A program made the translations under genes and the position numbers. Below are positions 37,010-44,433 of a stretch of DNA of 64,000 nt, piece after piece; the first letter of the stretch is position 1, and every line of letters starts with the position of its first letter. The stretch covers positions 1 to 64,000 of the forward strand of contig CAYTFK010000005.1 of NCBI GenBank assembly GCA_964436865.1, given 5' to 3'. The notes beneath the pieces were generated by a model. It had not been told where the DNA came from. It searched no databases and worked only from the letters and a program-made list of their open reading frames with translations. The stretch is from JAXGPP01 sp964436865 (GTDB taxonomy: Bacteria > Planctomycetota > Planctomycetia > Pirellulales > Thermoguttaceae).

Positions 37010-38566
37010 GTGCCAAACGTAAACGAGTTCTTGCGGACCGCAGTGGATGAGATGCCAGGCACTTTCGTCGAGAAGGAACTGGCCTTCCGTTTCCTCAACG
37101 AGCAGGCGGACATCCAGGAAAAGGAAAGGCTGGCGATTGAGCTTTTGGAGGCGGTCGCTCACAACTGCGAATGCCATGCTACATGGGAAACCCTCGTCAA
37201 GAATCGACTGGCGGCTGCGGAGAAAGCGATGCGATACCTTCTCCCAGCGCATAGGGACCACATTCTCCACTCAGCACATCTCTATTTGTTGGGTCTTGCT
37301 TTATACCTCAGGATGCTCCGGCCCGAGGGAGCCCTTCTCGCGGTGATCGCTGATACCCATTGGCGGGACGCGCAGGCTCTCTTTGGATCATCACAACTAT
37401 CCTACTCGTGTTTGCCAAGCCTTCTATTGTCGGGCGAGTCGTTCGACGATGCCAAGAGACGACTTCCAGGGACCTTTGACATTCCGATTGGCGACATGGG
37501 TCAGTTGCTGACCGAGTGCCCCGCTTGTTCTCCCTCGGAAAGGGCTACGGGCGCGGCGGGTCGGCTTGGAATGGAGATGTTGCCGTACCTGGAGTGTTGT
37601 GGCCCAGGTTCGCACATCATTGAAGCCGTCAACAGCGTTGCAGACGCCGTGGCCCGCCTCGACACAGGAAGTCTGTGTATTTGTGACCACTGTCCGCATA
37701 CAGTTGCCGATGTGGATGAGGTGTTTCGCCGACGGTGGGGGCTAGCAGCGATACTGCATGATTCCGCGTATCCAATGGAACTCGCCGCCCGCCAGATCGA
37801 GGATTATGTAGGCGAGTCGGTCGGCCAACTTGGGTGTTCGGTCTCACCTTGTAAGTCGTCATTCGGCATTGTGCTGAACTGCTTGTGCGACTTCGTAACG
37901 TTGCCGCTGGTTCAAAATATCTGCTCTGAGCGATTCAACAATGAGATGTTCGCGGACAATTCCATCAGGCTCCTGGCCACGAATATTTGCCACAAGCTGC
38001 ATGTCGAGTATTCGCCGGAGACTTTGGCACGCATCATGACAACGTGGCTTGAGTCGGGATTGCACAGTGGGAAGGTGGACCACGGGGTGTTCTCAGCGTT
38101 GCTGATGCTCCGGCGAATCAACCATGAGATTGTGAATCAGCTCGGCGACCGTCGGTTCGATCGCCAGCTTTGCTATGACAACCCGAATCGCCGCGTAACG
38201 AAGCAACATTCTGCTTCTGCTGTCGAGTTCTTCTACCTGGAATGTGTGGATGCCGCGGCGGCAGTGTACCTGCACAATGCGTTGACCTACATTGACTTCT
38301 TCGGACAGGGGCCCGTCGACTTGCAGGACCACCCAATTGCGTGGATGCTCTTCTTGTGTGATCAGCTTCAGGAGTGGCTCCGTCCTTCGGGCGACCCGTC
38401 GGAAAACCCCATGAAGCTGTTTACGCAGGCGGCGCAGTATAGTCTGGTTCTCGATACCGGGCCGAAGTTGATCTTTCACTATCCAGGCGACAGTGCAGAA
38501 GTCGCAGCGAAACTGCGCCGTCATCTTCGTCTATTCGGGCAGGACTTCATCGTTCACGGGAGTTGA
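37010..38566 (+). CDS. HD-like phosphohydrolase of an accessory two-gene unit
   Basis: The protein has about 518 residues from GTG 37010 (GAGG at 36995-36998); GTG 36920 would add 30 residues. It has the spaced signature of an HD-domain metal-dependent hydrolase: HRDHILHSAH (81-90), an HD pair in AAILHDSAY (250-251), DHGVFSALLML (His358), LHNAL (His422) and HPIAWMLFLCDQLQEW (Asp451). A Cys-rich segment (CPAC near 170, CICDHC near 223-228) sits before the HD pair. Such enzymes cleave nucleotides or cyclic nucleotides; the substrate here is unknown. Codon use looks less GC-biased than in neighbours, suggesting acquisition. The stop is four bases before the next start. Confidence 0.6.
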   Translation: MPNVNEFLRTAVDEMPGTFVEKELAFRFLNEQADIQEKERLAIELLEAVAHNCECHATWETLVKNRLAAAEKAMRYLLPAHRDHILHSAHLYLLGLALYLRMLRPEGALLAVIADTHWRDAQALFGSSQLSYSCLPSLLLSGESFDDAKRRLPGTFDIPIGDMGQLLTECPACSPSERATGAAGRLGMEMLPYLECCGPGSHIIEAVNSVADAVARLDTGSLCICDHCPHTVADVDEVFRRRWGLAAILHDSAYPMELAARQIEDYVGESVGQLGCSVSPCKSSFGIVLNCLCDFVTLPLVQNICSERFNNEMFADNSIRLLATNICHKLHVEYSPETLARIMTTWLESGLHSGKVDHGVFSALLMLRRINHEIVNQLGDRRFDRQLCYDNPNRRVTKQHSASAVEFFYLECVDAAAAVYLHNALTYIDFFGQGPVDLQDHPIAWMLFLCDQLQEWLRPSGDPSENPMKLFTQAAQYSLVLDTGPKLIFHYPGDSAEVAAKLRRHLRLFGQDFIVHGS

Positions 38567-38570
38567 GCAA

Positions 38571-39620
38571 ATGAACACGCTTTCCGTTTCCGATCTGGTG
38601 GCAGGTGACATCCTGCTCTACCGCGTTACCGACAGCATCAAGAACCTGCATTCGGCGCTCATCCGCAAGCTTGACGGAACCGAGGTGAGCCACGCGGGGC
38701 TCTTCATGGGTGGCTGCGTTGCCGAAGCCCTTGCCGTGGGAGAGCATGCGGGCCTGGGAACACAACCACTGAAGGATAGCATCGCTGGGTGCGATTGGGT
38801 TGCTGTGCGCCGGCTTCAACATTCCCCTGGCGACATGCAGCCGGTGCTGGGCACAGCCCAGATGTACCTCGACCAGGCTAGTCGCTATGCCTATGGCCAG
38901 ATTCTGCTCTTGGCGATGGTCTGCTCGACGCGGAAGCTGAACCTGAGTAACCCACTGTTGCGCCGGATCGTCTATTCGGCCATCAACAACGCTGCTGCCT
39001 TCGTCCGCCGGATGCAGTCGGGCGGCAAGCAACCGATGATCTGTTCGGAGTTCGTCTACCGAGATTACGACGAGGCCTTCCCCGACAAGGTGGACCGCTA
39101 CAGCATCGAGATCGAGCCGCTTTGGCCGGCTGCCGCTCGCCCGCGTCTGCTTGGCCGCCGTCGGCGCGCAGAGAAGGCGGTTGCCGCCGGCCATATCGAT
39201 CCTGAAAGCCTGCTGGGACAACTCCAAGCCGAGACCGGCGACCTCCGCACGGGGATCGGCGCGCCGAAGACCCGGGCCGCCGCGCCGGCCGCAACCAGCG
39301 AGGCTGCGCTGGATGCCATGATCGCCGCATATCTGGGGGAAGAATTGGGCGCACTGCCGAAGACCGCTGCCGTGGCGGCGGGCGGCCCGGAAGTGACGAT
39401 GCCGGACTTGAGGGATGCCGTAGGCGCGTTTGCCGAATCTCTTCACGATGCCACCGACGCCGGTCGCAAGTTGGGTCGCGGTGCATTTGCCGCATCTGCT
39501 GCCCACGCCTGCGCCACGCCGGCCGACACACTGCTGGAGATTTCCGCCGACTTCGTCACTCCCGGCGATCTCTGGCGATCGCACAACCTAATTACCGTCG
39601 GCGAACTGCGGCCCGAATAG
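38571..39620 (+). CDS. Permuted papain-fold (YiiX/YaeF, C92-like) amidase or peptidase
   Basis: The protein has 349 residues. The N-terminal domain begins VSDLVAGDILLYRV, then EVSHAGLFMGG carries the conserved catalytic His, and MICSEFVYRDYDEAFP near residue 160 carries the Cys. This His-before-Cys order is the circularly permuted NlpC/P60-like fold of peptidase family C92. A helical, Ala-rich extension of about 130 residues ends in the motif FVTPGDLWRSHNL. Relatives hydrolyse or transfer acyl/amide bonds, but most are uncharacterised. It starts four bases after the HD gene, so the two are coupled. Confidence 0.72.
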   Translation: MNTLSVSDLVAGDILLYRVTDSIKNLHSALIRKLDGTEVSHAGLFMGGCVAEALAVGEHAGLGTQPLKDSIAGCDWVAVRRLQHSPGDMQPVLGTAQMYLDQASRYAYGQILLLAMVCSTRKLNLSNPLLRRIVYSAINNAAAFVRRMQSGGKQPMICSEFVYRDYDEAFPDKVDRYSIEIEPLWPAAARPRLLGRRRRAEKAVAAGHIDPESLLGQLQAETGDLRTGIGAPKTRAAAPAATSEAALDAMIAAYLGEELGALPKTAAVAAGGPEVTMPDLRDAVGAFAESLHDATDAGRKLGRGAFAASAAHACATPADTLLEISADFVTPGDLWRSHNLITVGELRPE

Positions 39621-39857
39621 AGTTGAAGTGGCCTCCGAGCCAGACACACCGCCAAGACTGGAGGAGGAGTCGCCAGCATGGCAAAACTTAGGAGGTAGGT
39701 GGTCTTGAAGCCGGCGATGGTGAATTCCGAGAACCGGAAGCAGGCCGTTTTCGTCTTGGCTCCTGCAAGTCGCGAGGCTTCGCTTCCCCGCCTATAACCG
39801 CCACGACCGTCCGATGCTCTTGCCGATCACGCTGCTGCACTTCCTTGCGGGTGTTAC

Positions 39858-40059
39858 GGGGTCAGGTCTTGGATCTAACGCTTGTGCCCCGATCCGGATC
39901 GCCGCAAGCGGGGCGCTCTGTGGGGCGTCGGCTTGGCGGCTGTCTCGAAAACGATCCTCCGAGCGGAGGGACCGCTCGTGGGCTTGGCGACTGGTAACCC
40001 CTCTGGGACACCTGCGGATGCCGACGCACCACGAAAGCCAAATCTCAAGACCTGCCCCC
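39858..40059. repeat. 202-bp element bounded by 14-bp inverted repeats, MITE-like
   Basis: GGGGTCAGGTCTTG at 39858-39871 and CAAGACCTGCCCCC at 40046-40059 are reverse complements at 13 of 14 positions. Ends containing AAGACCTGACCCC recur in many environmental genomes near REP-associated transposase elements, as I recall. No transposase lies between them, so a non-autonomous remnant is likely. Confidence 0.5.
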
Positions 40060-40365
40060 ATTCTCCCTCCAGGCGCTCGGTTCCGCGTCCACTCCCGCGT
40101 CTTTCAATACGCGATAGCGGCGGGCGCAGCCGCTTCTCTTTGGAGAACCGGATGGAAAAGAAAATGAGGGAAAGGAAGATGGAGAGCGGCCGACTTTGCG
40201 AGCCTTCCGTGGCAACTCGGGTAGTTGTCAGCTTTGGCCCCCGGTGGGCGTTGCGGGGAGGTCTGGCGCGGAGGGGCGATAACCCGGATCATTCGTAAGC
40301 GGGGAAGCTGCGACGCAATGTGTGGTCGTGAGCGCGACGCGTTGGCGAGTGACCGCTTGACCGGG

Positions 40366-40435
40366 CCTCGCCTACGCTTCGGGTTACGATCCGGTAATCC
40401 GGCTGCCTCGCTGACGCATCGGGTTACGATCTGGT
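40366..40435. repeat. Tandem pair of a 30-bp direct repeat, 40-bp period
   Basis: Copies at 40366-40395 and 40406-40435 share 26 of 30 bases and both contain CGGGTTACGAT. The two copies are separated by 10 bases. Confidence 0.6.
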
Positions 40436-40451
40436 GATGAATAATCGGGGA

Positions 40452-40486
40452 AAATGAAAAAAGGCCGCCGGGGTTGCGGCGGCCTT
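40452..40486 (-). terminator. Rho-independent terminator of fabF
   Basis: On the minus strand AAGGCCGCC pairs with GGCGGCCTT (9 bp, 8-base loop) and is followed by a T tract. It lies 31 bases after the fabF stop. Confidence 0.82.
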
Positions 40487-40516
40487 CTTGAGCGGATTCG
40501 AGGCGGATGGGCGGGA

Positions 40517-41767
40517 TTACACCGTTCCGTTGCGGAGCTGGCTCACGAGGAGCGAGGCGTTGTGGCCGCCGAAGCCGAAGCTATTGGAGATGGCCATCTT
40601 GAGCTTGCGCTGGCGAGCGACATTGGGGGTGTAGTCGAGGTCGCACGCCGGATCGGGATCGGTGAGATTGATCGTTGGGGGGATCACGCCGTGTTTCAAG
40701 GCGAGGACTGTGATCACCAGTTCCACGCCGCCACTGGCACCGAGGAGGTGCCCGAGCTGGCTTTTCGTGCTGGAGATGCTCAGGTTCCGCGCGTGTTCCT
40801 TGAACACCGACTTGATGGCCACGGTTTCCGCCTGGTCGCCCAGCGGCGTGCTGGTGCCATGGGCATTGATGTAGCCCACATCGGTCGGATCGACCTGGGC
40901 CTGGCGAAGCGCCAGTTCCATCGCCTTGGCGCCGCCGATGCCATCCTTGTCGGGCTGAGTAATGTGGCTCCCGTCGGCGCTTACGCCGCAGGCGAGAACC
41001 TCGCCGAAGATCTGCGCGCCGCGGCGCCTGGCATGCTCCAGTTCCTCGAGCACGAGCAGCCCGGCTCCCTCGGCAAGCACGAAGCCGTCGCGATTGATAT
41101 CGAACGGGCGGCTGGCGCCGGCGGGGTCGTCATTGCGCTCCGAAAGGGCGCGCATCGCGCCAAAGGCGCTGATGCCCATCGGCGTCACGGCGGCTTCGGT
41201 GCCGCCGGTGACCACGACATCGGCTTCATCGTACTGGATGAGCTTCATCGCGTCGCCGATGGCGTTCGAGGCGCTGGCGCAGGCGGTGGAAACCGCCGCA
41301 TTGGGGCCCTTGAGGCCGAACTGAATCGAGACCTGAGCGCTGGCGGCGTTGGCCATCAACTTGGGAATGGTGAACGCCGAGACCTTGTCCGGGCCCTTCT
41401 CGAGCAGGCGACTGTGCTGCACCTCGATCTCGTACAGTCCGCCGATCCCGGTTCCCAGGATCACGCCGCAACGGTAGGGATCTTCCTTATCGAACTCGAT
41501 GCCCGAATCACGGATGGCATCGATGGCGCCGACCAAGGCGAACTGGGTGAAACGGTCCAGCCGCTTGGCCTCGCGGTGTTCAATGTAGCCATCGCTCGAC
41601 CAGGGATACACCTCGCCGCAGATCTGCGAACGGAAAGGGGAGCGGTCGAAACCCTGGATATGCCGAATCCCGCTCTCCCCGTTGCAGAGGCGGGTCCAGA
41701 GTTCGTCCACCTTGCAGCTCAGCGAGGTAACGACACCGAGGCCGGTGACAACGACGCGGCGTTTCAT
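40517..41767 (-). CDS. fabF: Beta-ketoacyl-ACP synthase II
   Basis: The protein has 416 residues. It condenses malonyl-ACP with acyl-ACP in fatty acid elongation. The catalytic Cys is in VSTACASASNAIG, and the two His are in INAHGTSTPLGD and FGFGGHNAS. The N-terminus RRVVVTGLGVVTSL is typical. It is the last gene of the minus-strand block fabD-fabG-acpP-fabF, 10 bases after acpP, and ends at a clear terminator. Confidence 0.96.
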   Translation of the reverse strand: MKRRVVVTGLGVVTSLSCKVDELWTRLCNGESGIRHIQGFDRSPFRSQICGEVYPWSSDGYIEHREAKRLDRFTQFALVGAIDAIRDSGIEFDKEDPYRCGVILGTGIGGLYEIEVQHSRLLEKGPDKVSAFTIPKLMANAASAQVSIQFGLKGPNAAVSTACASASNAIGDAMKLIQYDEADVVVTGGTEAAVTPMGISAFGAMRALSERNDDPAGASRPFDINRDGFVLAEGAGLLVLEELEHARRRGAQIFGEVLACGVSADGSHITQPDKDGIGGAKAMELALRQAQVDPTDVGYINAHGTSTPLGDQAETVAIKSVFKEHARNLSISSTKSQLGHLLGASGGVELVITVLALKHGVIPPTINLTDPDPACDLDYTPNVARQRKLKMAISNSFGFGGHNASLLVSQLRNGTV

Positions 41768-41777
41768 GCACTACCCG

Positions 41778-42038
41778 TTAGTCTTCTTGTCCCTGCTCGC
41801 CGGACGACACGGCGGTCTGGATGTGGTCGATGGCCTGGCCGACGGTCTGAATCTTTTCGGCGGCGTCATCGGGAATGTTGATGTCGAACTCTTCTTCGAG
41901 TTCCATCACCAACTCCACGGTGTCGAGGGAATCAGCTCCCAGGTCGTTGACGAAATGGGTTTCGCGCGAGATCTGATCTTTGCTGACACCCAATTGGTCG
42001 GCGACAATGTTGATAACTCGTTCTTCCACTGAGGGCAC
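41778..42038 (-). CDS. acpP: Acyl carrier protein
   Basis: The protein has 86 residues, small and acidic. The phosphopantetheine serine is in [19 protein letters not shown]. It carries growing acyl chains for the neighbouring FabD, FabG and FabF. Its extra C-terminal tail (SSGEQGQED) is slightly longer than in E. coli. A hairpin 67 bases upstream may be an operator. Confidence 0.97.
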   Translation of the reverse strand: MPSVEERVINIVADQLGVSKDQISRETHFVNDLGADSLDTVELVMELEEEFDINIPDDAAEKIQTVGQAIDHIQTAVSSGEQGQED

Positions 42039-42104
42039 GGACGGTCCTCCTGCTAACTTCGCTCACTGACGGGGCTACGTCGCCCCTTGGTCTGTCCTAA
42101 TCCA

Positions 42105-42130
42105 AATTTGCGCCCCAGAGGGTGCAAATT
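42105..42130. repeat. 11-bp inverted repeat upstream of acpP
   Basis: AATTTGCGCCC and GGGTGCAAATT flank CAGA. Ten of 11 pairs are Watson-Crick; the other is a G-T wobble. It lies within the 288-base fabG-acpP gap. It could be an operator or a leader hairpin. Confidence 0.45.
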
Positions 42131-42326
42131 CCACGTTTTACCCCGCTTGTCGAAAGACCCACCAACAATAGCGACTTTTCCGGTATGTGTCTATATCTCC
42201 GAGGCGCTTCTGCGCCGTGGAGACCAGTCGCAAACCGGCATCCTCACGACCCTGGTCGACCGGAGCGAGGCGGGCCCTGATGCCGGTCGCCCGGCCGAAG
42301 TCCGCGGCTTCCGGACGGATCGGATC

Positions 42327-43097
42327 TTAGCCAGTCAAACCTCCATCCACGGTCAACACGTGGCCGGTGATGAATCCCGCCCCTTCGCTCGCCAGAAACA
42401 GCACTGCATCGGCGACATCCTGGGGATCTCCAAGCCTCCCCAAAGGAGTGTTCTTCTTAATCTGTTCGATGATTTCTTCGCCCAAGGCATGCGCCATGTC
42501 GGTGCCGATAAAACCGGGAGCGACCGCGTTGACGGTGATGCCGCGGCTGGCCACCTCTTTGGCCACGGTTCGGGTGAGGCCGATCACGCCGGCCTTGGAG
42601 GCCGAGTAGTTCGCCTGACCCGGATTGCCCATGAGGCCCGAGACGCTGGCGATGTTGATGATCCGCCCGCGCCGCCGCTTGAGCAGCGGCTTGATGGCGG
42701 CACGCGTGAAGAGAAACGTTCCCTTGAGATTGATGCCGATGACGGCGTCCCACTGGTCGTCCTTCATCCGCATGGCGAGCGTGTCACGGGTGATGCCGGC
42801 GTTGTTCACCAGGATGTCGAGTCCGCCCATGCTTTGGACGACCTCGTCGACGACCTCGTTGACGCGGTCGCTGTTGGTTACGTCGCAGACGAAGGCCTGG
42901 GCCTTGCCGCCCGCCCCCTCGATTGCGGCCACTGTCTGGCCGAGCAGTTCTTCGCTGACATCGATGCAGGCGATCGCCGCGCCATTGGCCGAAAGCGTTT
43001 CGGCGATGGCACGACCGAGGCCACGGCCGGCGCCGGTAACCAGGGCCACCTGGCCACTGAGATCGGTCGAAATCCGCTTTTGGCGAGCGTCGCTCAT
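42327..43097 (-). CDS. fabG: 3-oxoacyl-ACP reductase
   Basis: The protein has 256 residues of the short-chain dehydrogenase family. It has the NADPH motif VTGAGRGLGRAIA, NNAG, and the catalytic YSASK with its upstream Ser in ASVSG. It reduces 3-oxoacyl-ACP in the fatty acid cycle. ATG 43097 was chosen because longer frames run into fabD. It lies seven bases after the fabD stop. Confidence 0.95.
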   Translation of the reverse strand: MSDARQKRISTDLSGQVALVTGAGRGLGRAIAETLSANGAAIACIDVSEELLGQTVAAIEGAGGKAQAFVCDVTNSDRVNEVVDEVVQSMGGLDILVNNAGITRDTLAMRMKDDQWDAVIGINLKGTFLFTRAAIKPLLKRRRGRIINIASVSGLMGNPGQANYSASKAGVIGLTRTVAKEVASRGITVNAVAPGFIGTDMAHALGEEIIEQIKKNTPLGRLGDPQDVADAVLFLASEGAGFITGHVLTVDGGLTG

Positions 43098-43104
43098 CGT
43101 TAGG

Positions 43105-44013
43105 CTACACTTCCACGCTTTGGCAGGAGACGTTTCGGTCGATCCGCCGCAAAAGGCCCCGCAGCACACGGCCGGGCCCGACTTCGTAGAACTGGTCGAA
43201 ACCTTCGGCAATCAGGTAGCGCACTGAATCTTCCCAGCGGACCTGGTGGAGCACCTGCATGATGAGCAGTTGCCGGATCTCATCGGGATCGTCGTGCGGG
43301 CGGGCATCGACATTGGAGACAACGGGAATCCGCGGACGCTGGAGCGTTACTTGCTGGAGGGCCTCGGCCAGCCGCTGATCTGCGGGACGCATGATCTGGG
43401 TGTGGAATGCTCCGGCGACCGCCAGCGGCACGGCCTTCATGGCGCCGTTCTTGATCGCCAGTTCGGCCACTCGTTCGCAAGCCGCGTTGGCGCCAGAGAC
43501 CACAATATTGCCGGGACAAAGGAGGTTGGCGATCTCGAGCACCTCGCCGCCGCGGGCCTGCTGGCAGAGCTTGTCGACCTCGACGCGTTCGAGCCCCAGG
43601 ATGCTGACCATGCCGCTGGGGGTCGCGTCCGAGGCGTCCTGCATCGCGGCCCCGCGTTGCTGGACGAGCGTGAGGCCCGACTCGAAGTCCATGACGCCGG
43701 CGAAGACCATGGCCGTGTATTCACCCAGGCTCAGTCCGGCCGCCGCTTCGCAGGAGAGGATGACGTCGGGTGACTCGTGCCGCAACGACTCGAGCGCGGC
43801 CAGGCTGGTGACGAACAGGGCCGGCTGGCTGAAGATCGTCGAGTCGAGCTGATCGGCCGGCCCCTCGAAGCAGAGCTTCGCCAGATCGTACCCCAGGATT
43901 TCGCCGGCACGGTCATACAACCGCTTGGCGCTGGGCAGGGTGTCGTACAGCCGACGGCCCATGCCCACGGTTTGCGCGCCTTGACCGGGAAACAGGAATG
44001 CGATCTTGCCCAA
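43105..44013 (-). CDS. fabD: Malonyl-CoA:ACP transacylase
   Basis: The protein has 302 residues. It starts at TTG 44013 (GGAGGG upstream) with the family N-terminus KIAFLFPGQGAQTVGMG. The nucleophile is in AAGLSLGEYTAM, where the usual His before the Ser (GHSLG) is Leu, a variant I associate with other phyla too. The catalytic His is in AGAFHTQIM. It loads malonyl units onto AcpP. It lies 20 bases downstream of rpmF on the same strand. Confidence 0.95.
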   Translation of the reverse strand: MGKIAFLFPGQGAQTVGMGRRLYDTLPSAKRLYDRAGEILGYDLAKLCFEGPADQLDSTIFSQPALFVTSLAALESLRHESPDVILSCEAAAGLSLGEYTAMVFAGVMDFESGLTLVQQRGAAMQDASDATPSGMVSILGLERVEVDKLCQQARGGEVLEIANLLCPGNIVVSGANAACERVAELAIKNGAMKAVPLAVAGAFHTQIMRPADQRLAEALQQVTLQRPRIPVVSNVDARPHDDPDEIRQLLIMQVLHQVRWEDSVRYLIAEGFDQFYEVGPGRVLRGLLRRIDRNVSCQSVEV

Positions 44014-44033
44014 GGCTGATCCCTCCCGAGGTC

Positions 44034-44213
44034 CTATTTCTTGGGTTCGAGGACCTTACGGCCCATGTAATCGCCGCAATTCGGGCAGACCGCGTGTGTC
44101 GGCTTGGCGGCGCTGCACACCGAACAGTATTCCAATTGCCGTGGCGTCTTGTGGTCGTGTGCTCGCCGGGAGCCGGTGCGAGCATTGGAATGTCGTCGCT
44201 TCGGGACTGCCAT
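44034..44213 (-). CDS. rpmF: 50S ribosomal protein L32
   Basis: This 59-residue protein begins MAVPKRRHSNARTGSRRAHD. It has a four-cysteine zinc ribbon: CSVC (30-33) and CPNC (43-46), then GDYMGRKVL. It is short enough to be missed by ORF filters. L32 genes are classically upstream of fatty acid genes (rpmF-plsX-fabH-fabD), and here fabD follows directly with plsX and fabH absent. Confidence 0.95.
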   Translation of the reverse strand: MAVPKRRHSNARTGSRRAHDHKTPRQLEYCSVCSAAKPTHAVCPNCGDYMGRKVLEPKK

Positions 44214-44433
44214 CTAAGGATTCCGTGGCTGATTGTGGAGCGATTCTAGTGTATTTGACTGGGAGAGGCCGGCCTTCGGCTCGGTTCCTTTCCAAATGTC
44301 GGGCCGCGAGAATCTCCCCACCGGACTGGTGCGGGGGCGATGCAAACCGTTGATGGTAGATTCCCCCGGGGGAACTGTCAACGGAGCGGGCCGGTCTTCG
44401 CCGTCATTACCAAACCACCCCGCCGAGCGGATG

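Larger units (their letters stand above)
39621..40516. other. Non-coding region downstream of the accessory operon
   Basis: About 900 bases show no gene with coding character. They hold the inverted-repeat-bounded element (39858-40059), a tandem 30-bp repeat (40366-40435) and the fabF terminator. Confidence 0.55.

Noticed and set aside
40366..40435. Possible CRISPR array
   Set aside because: Only two imperfect copies with a 10-base interval; no further repeats and no cas genes.
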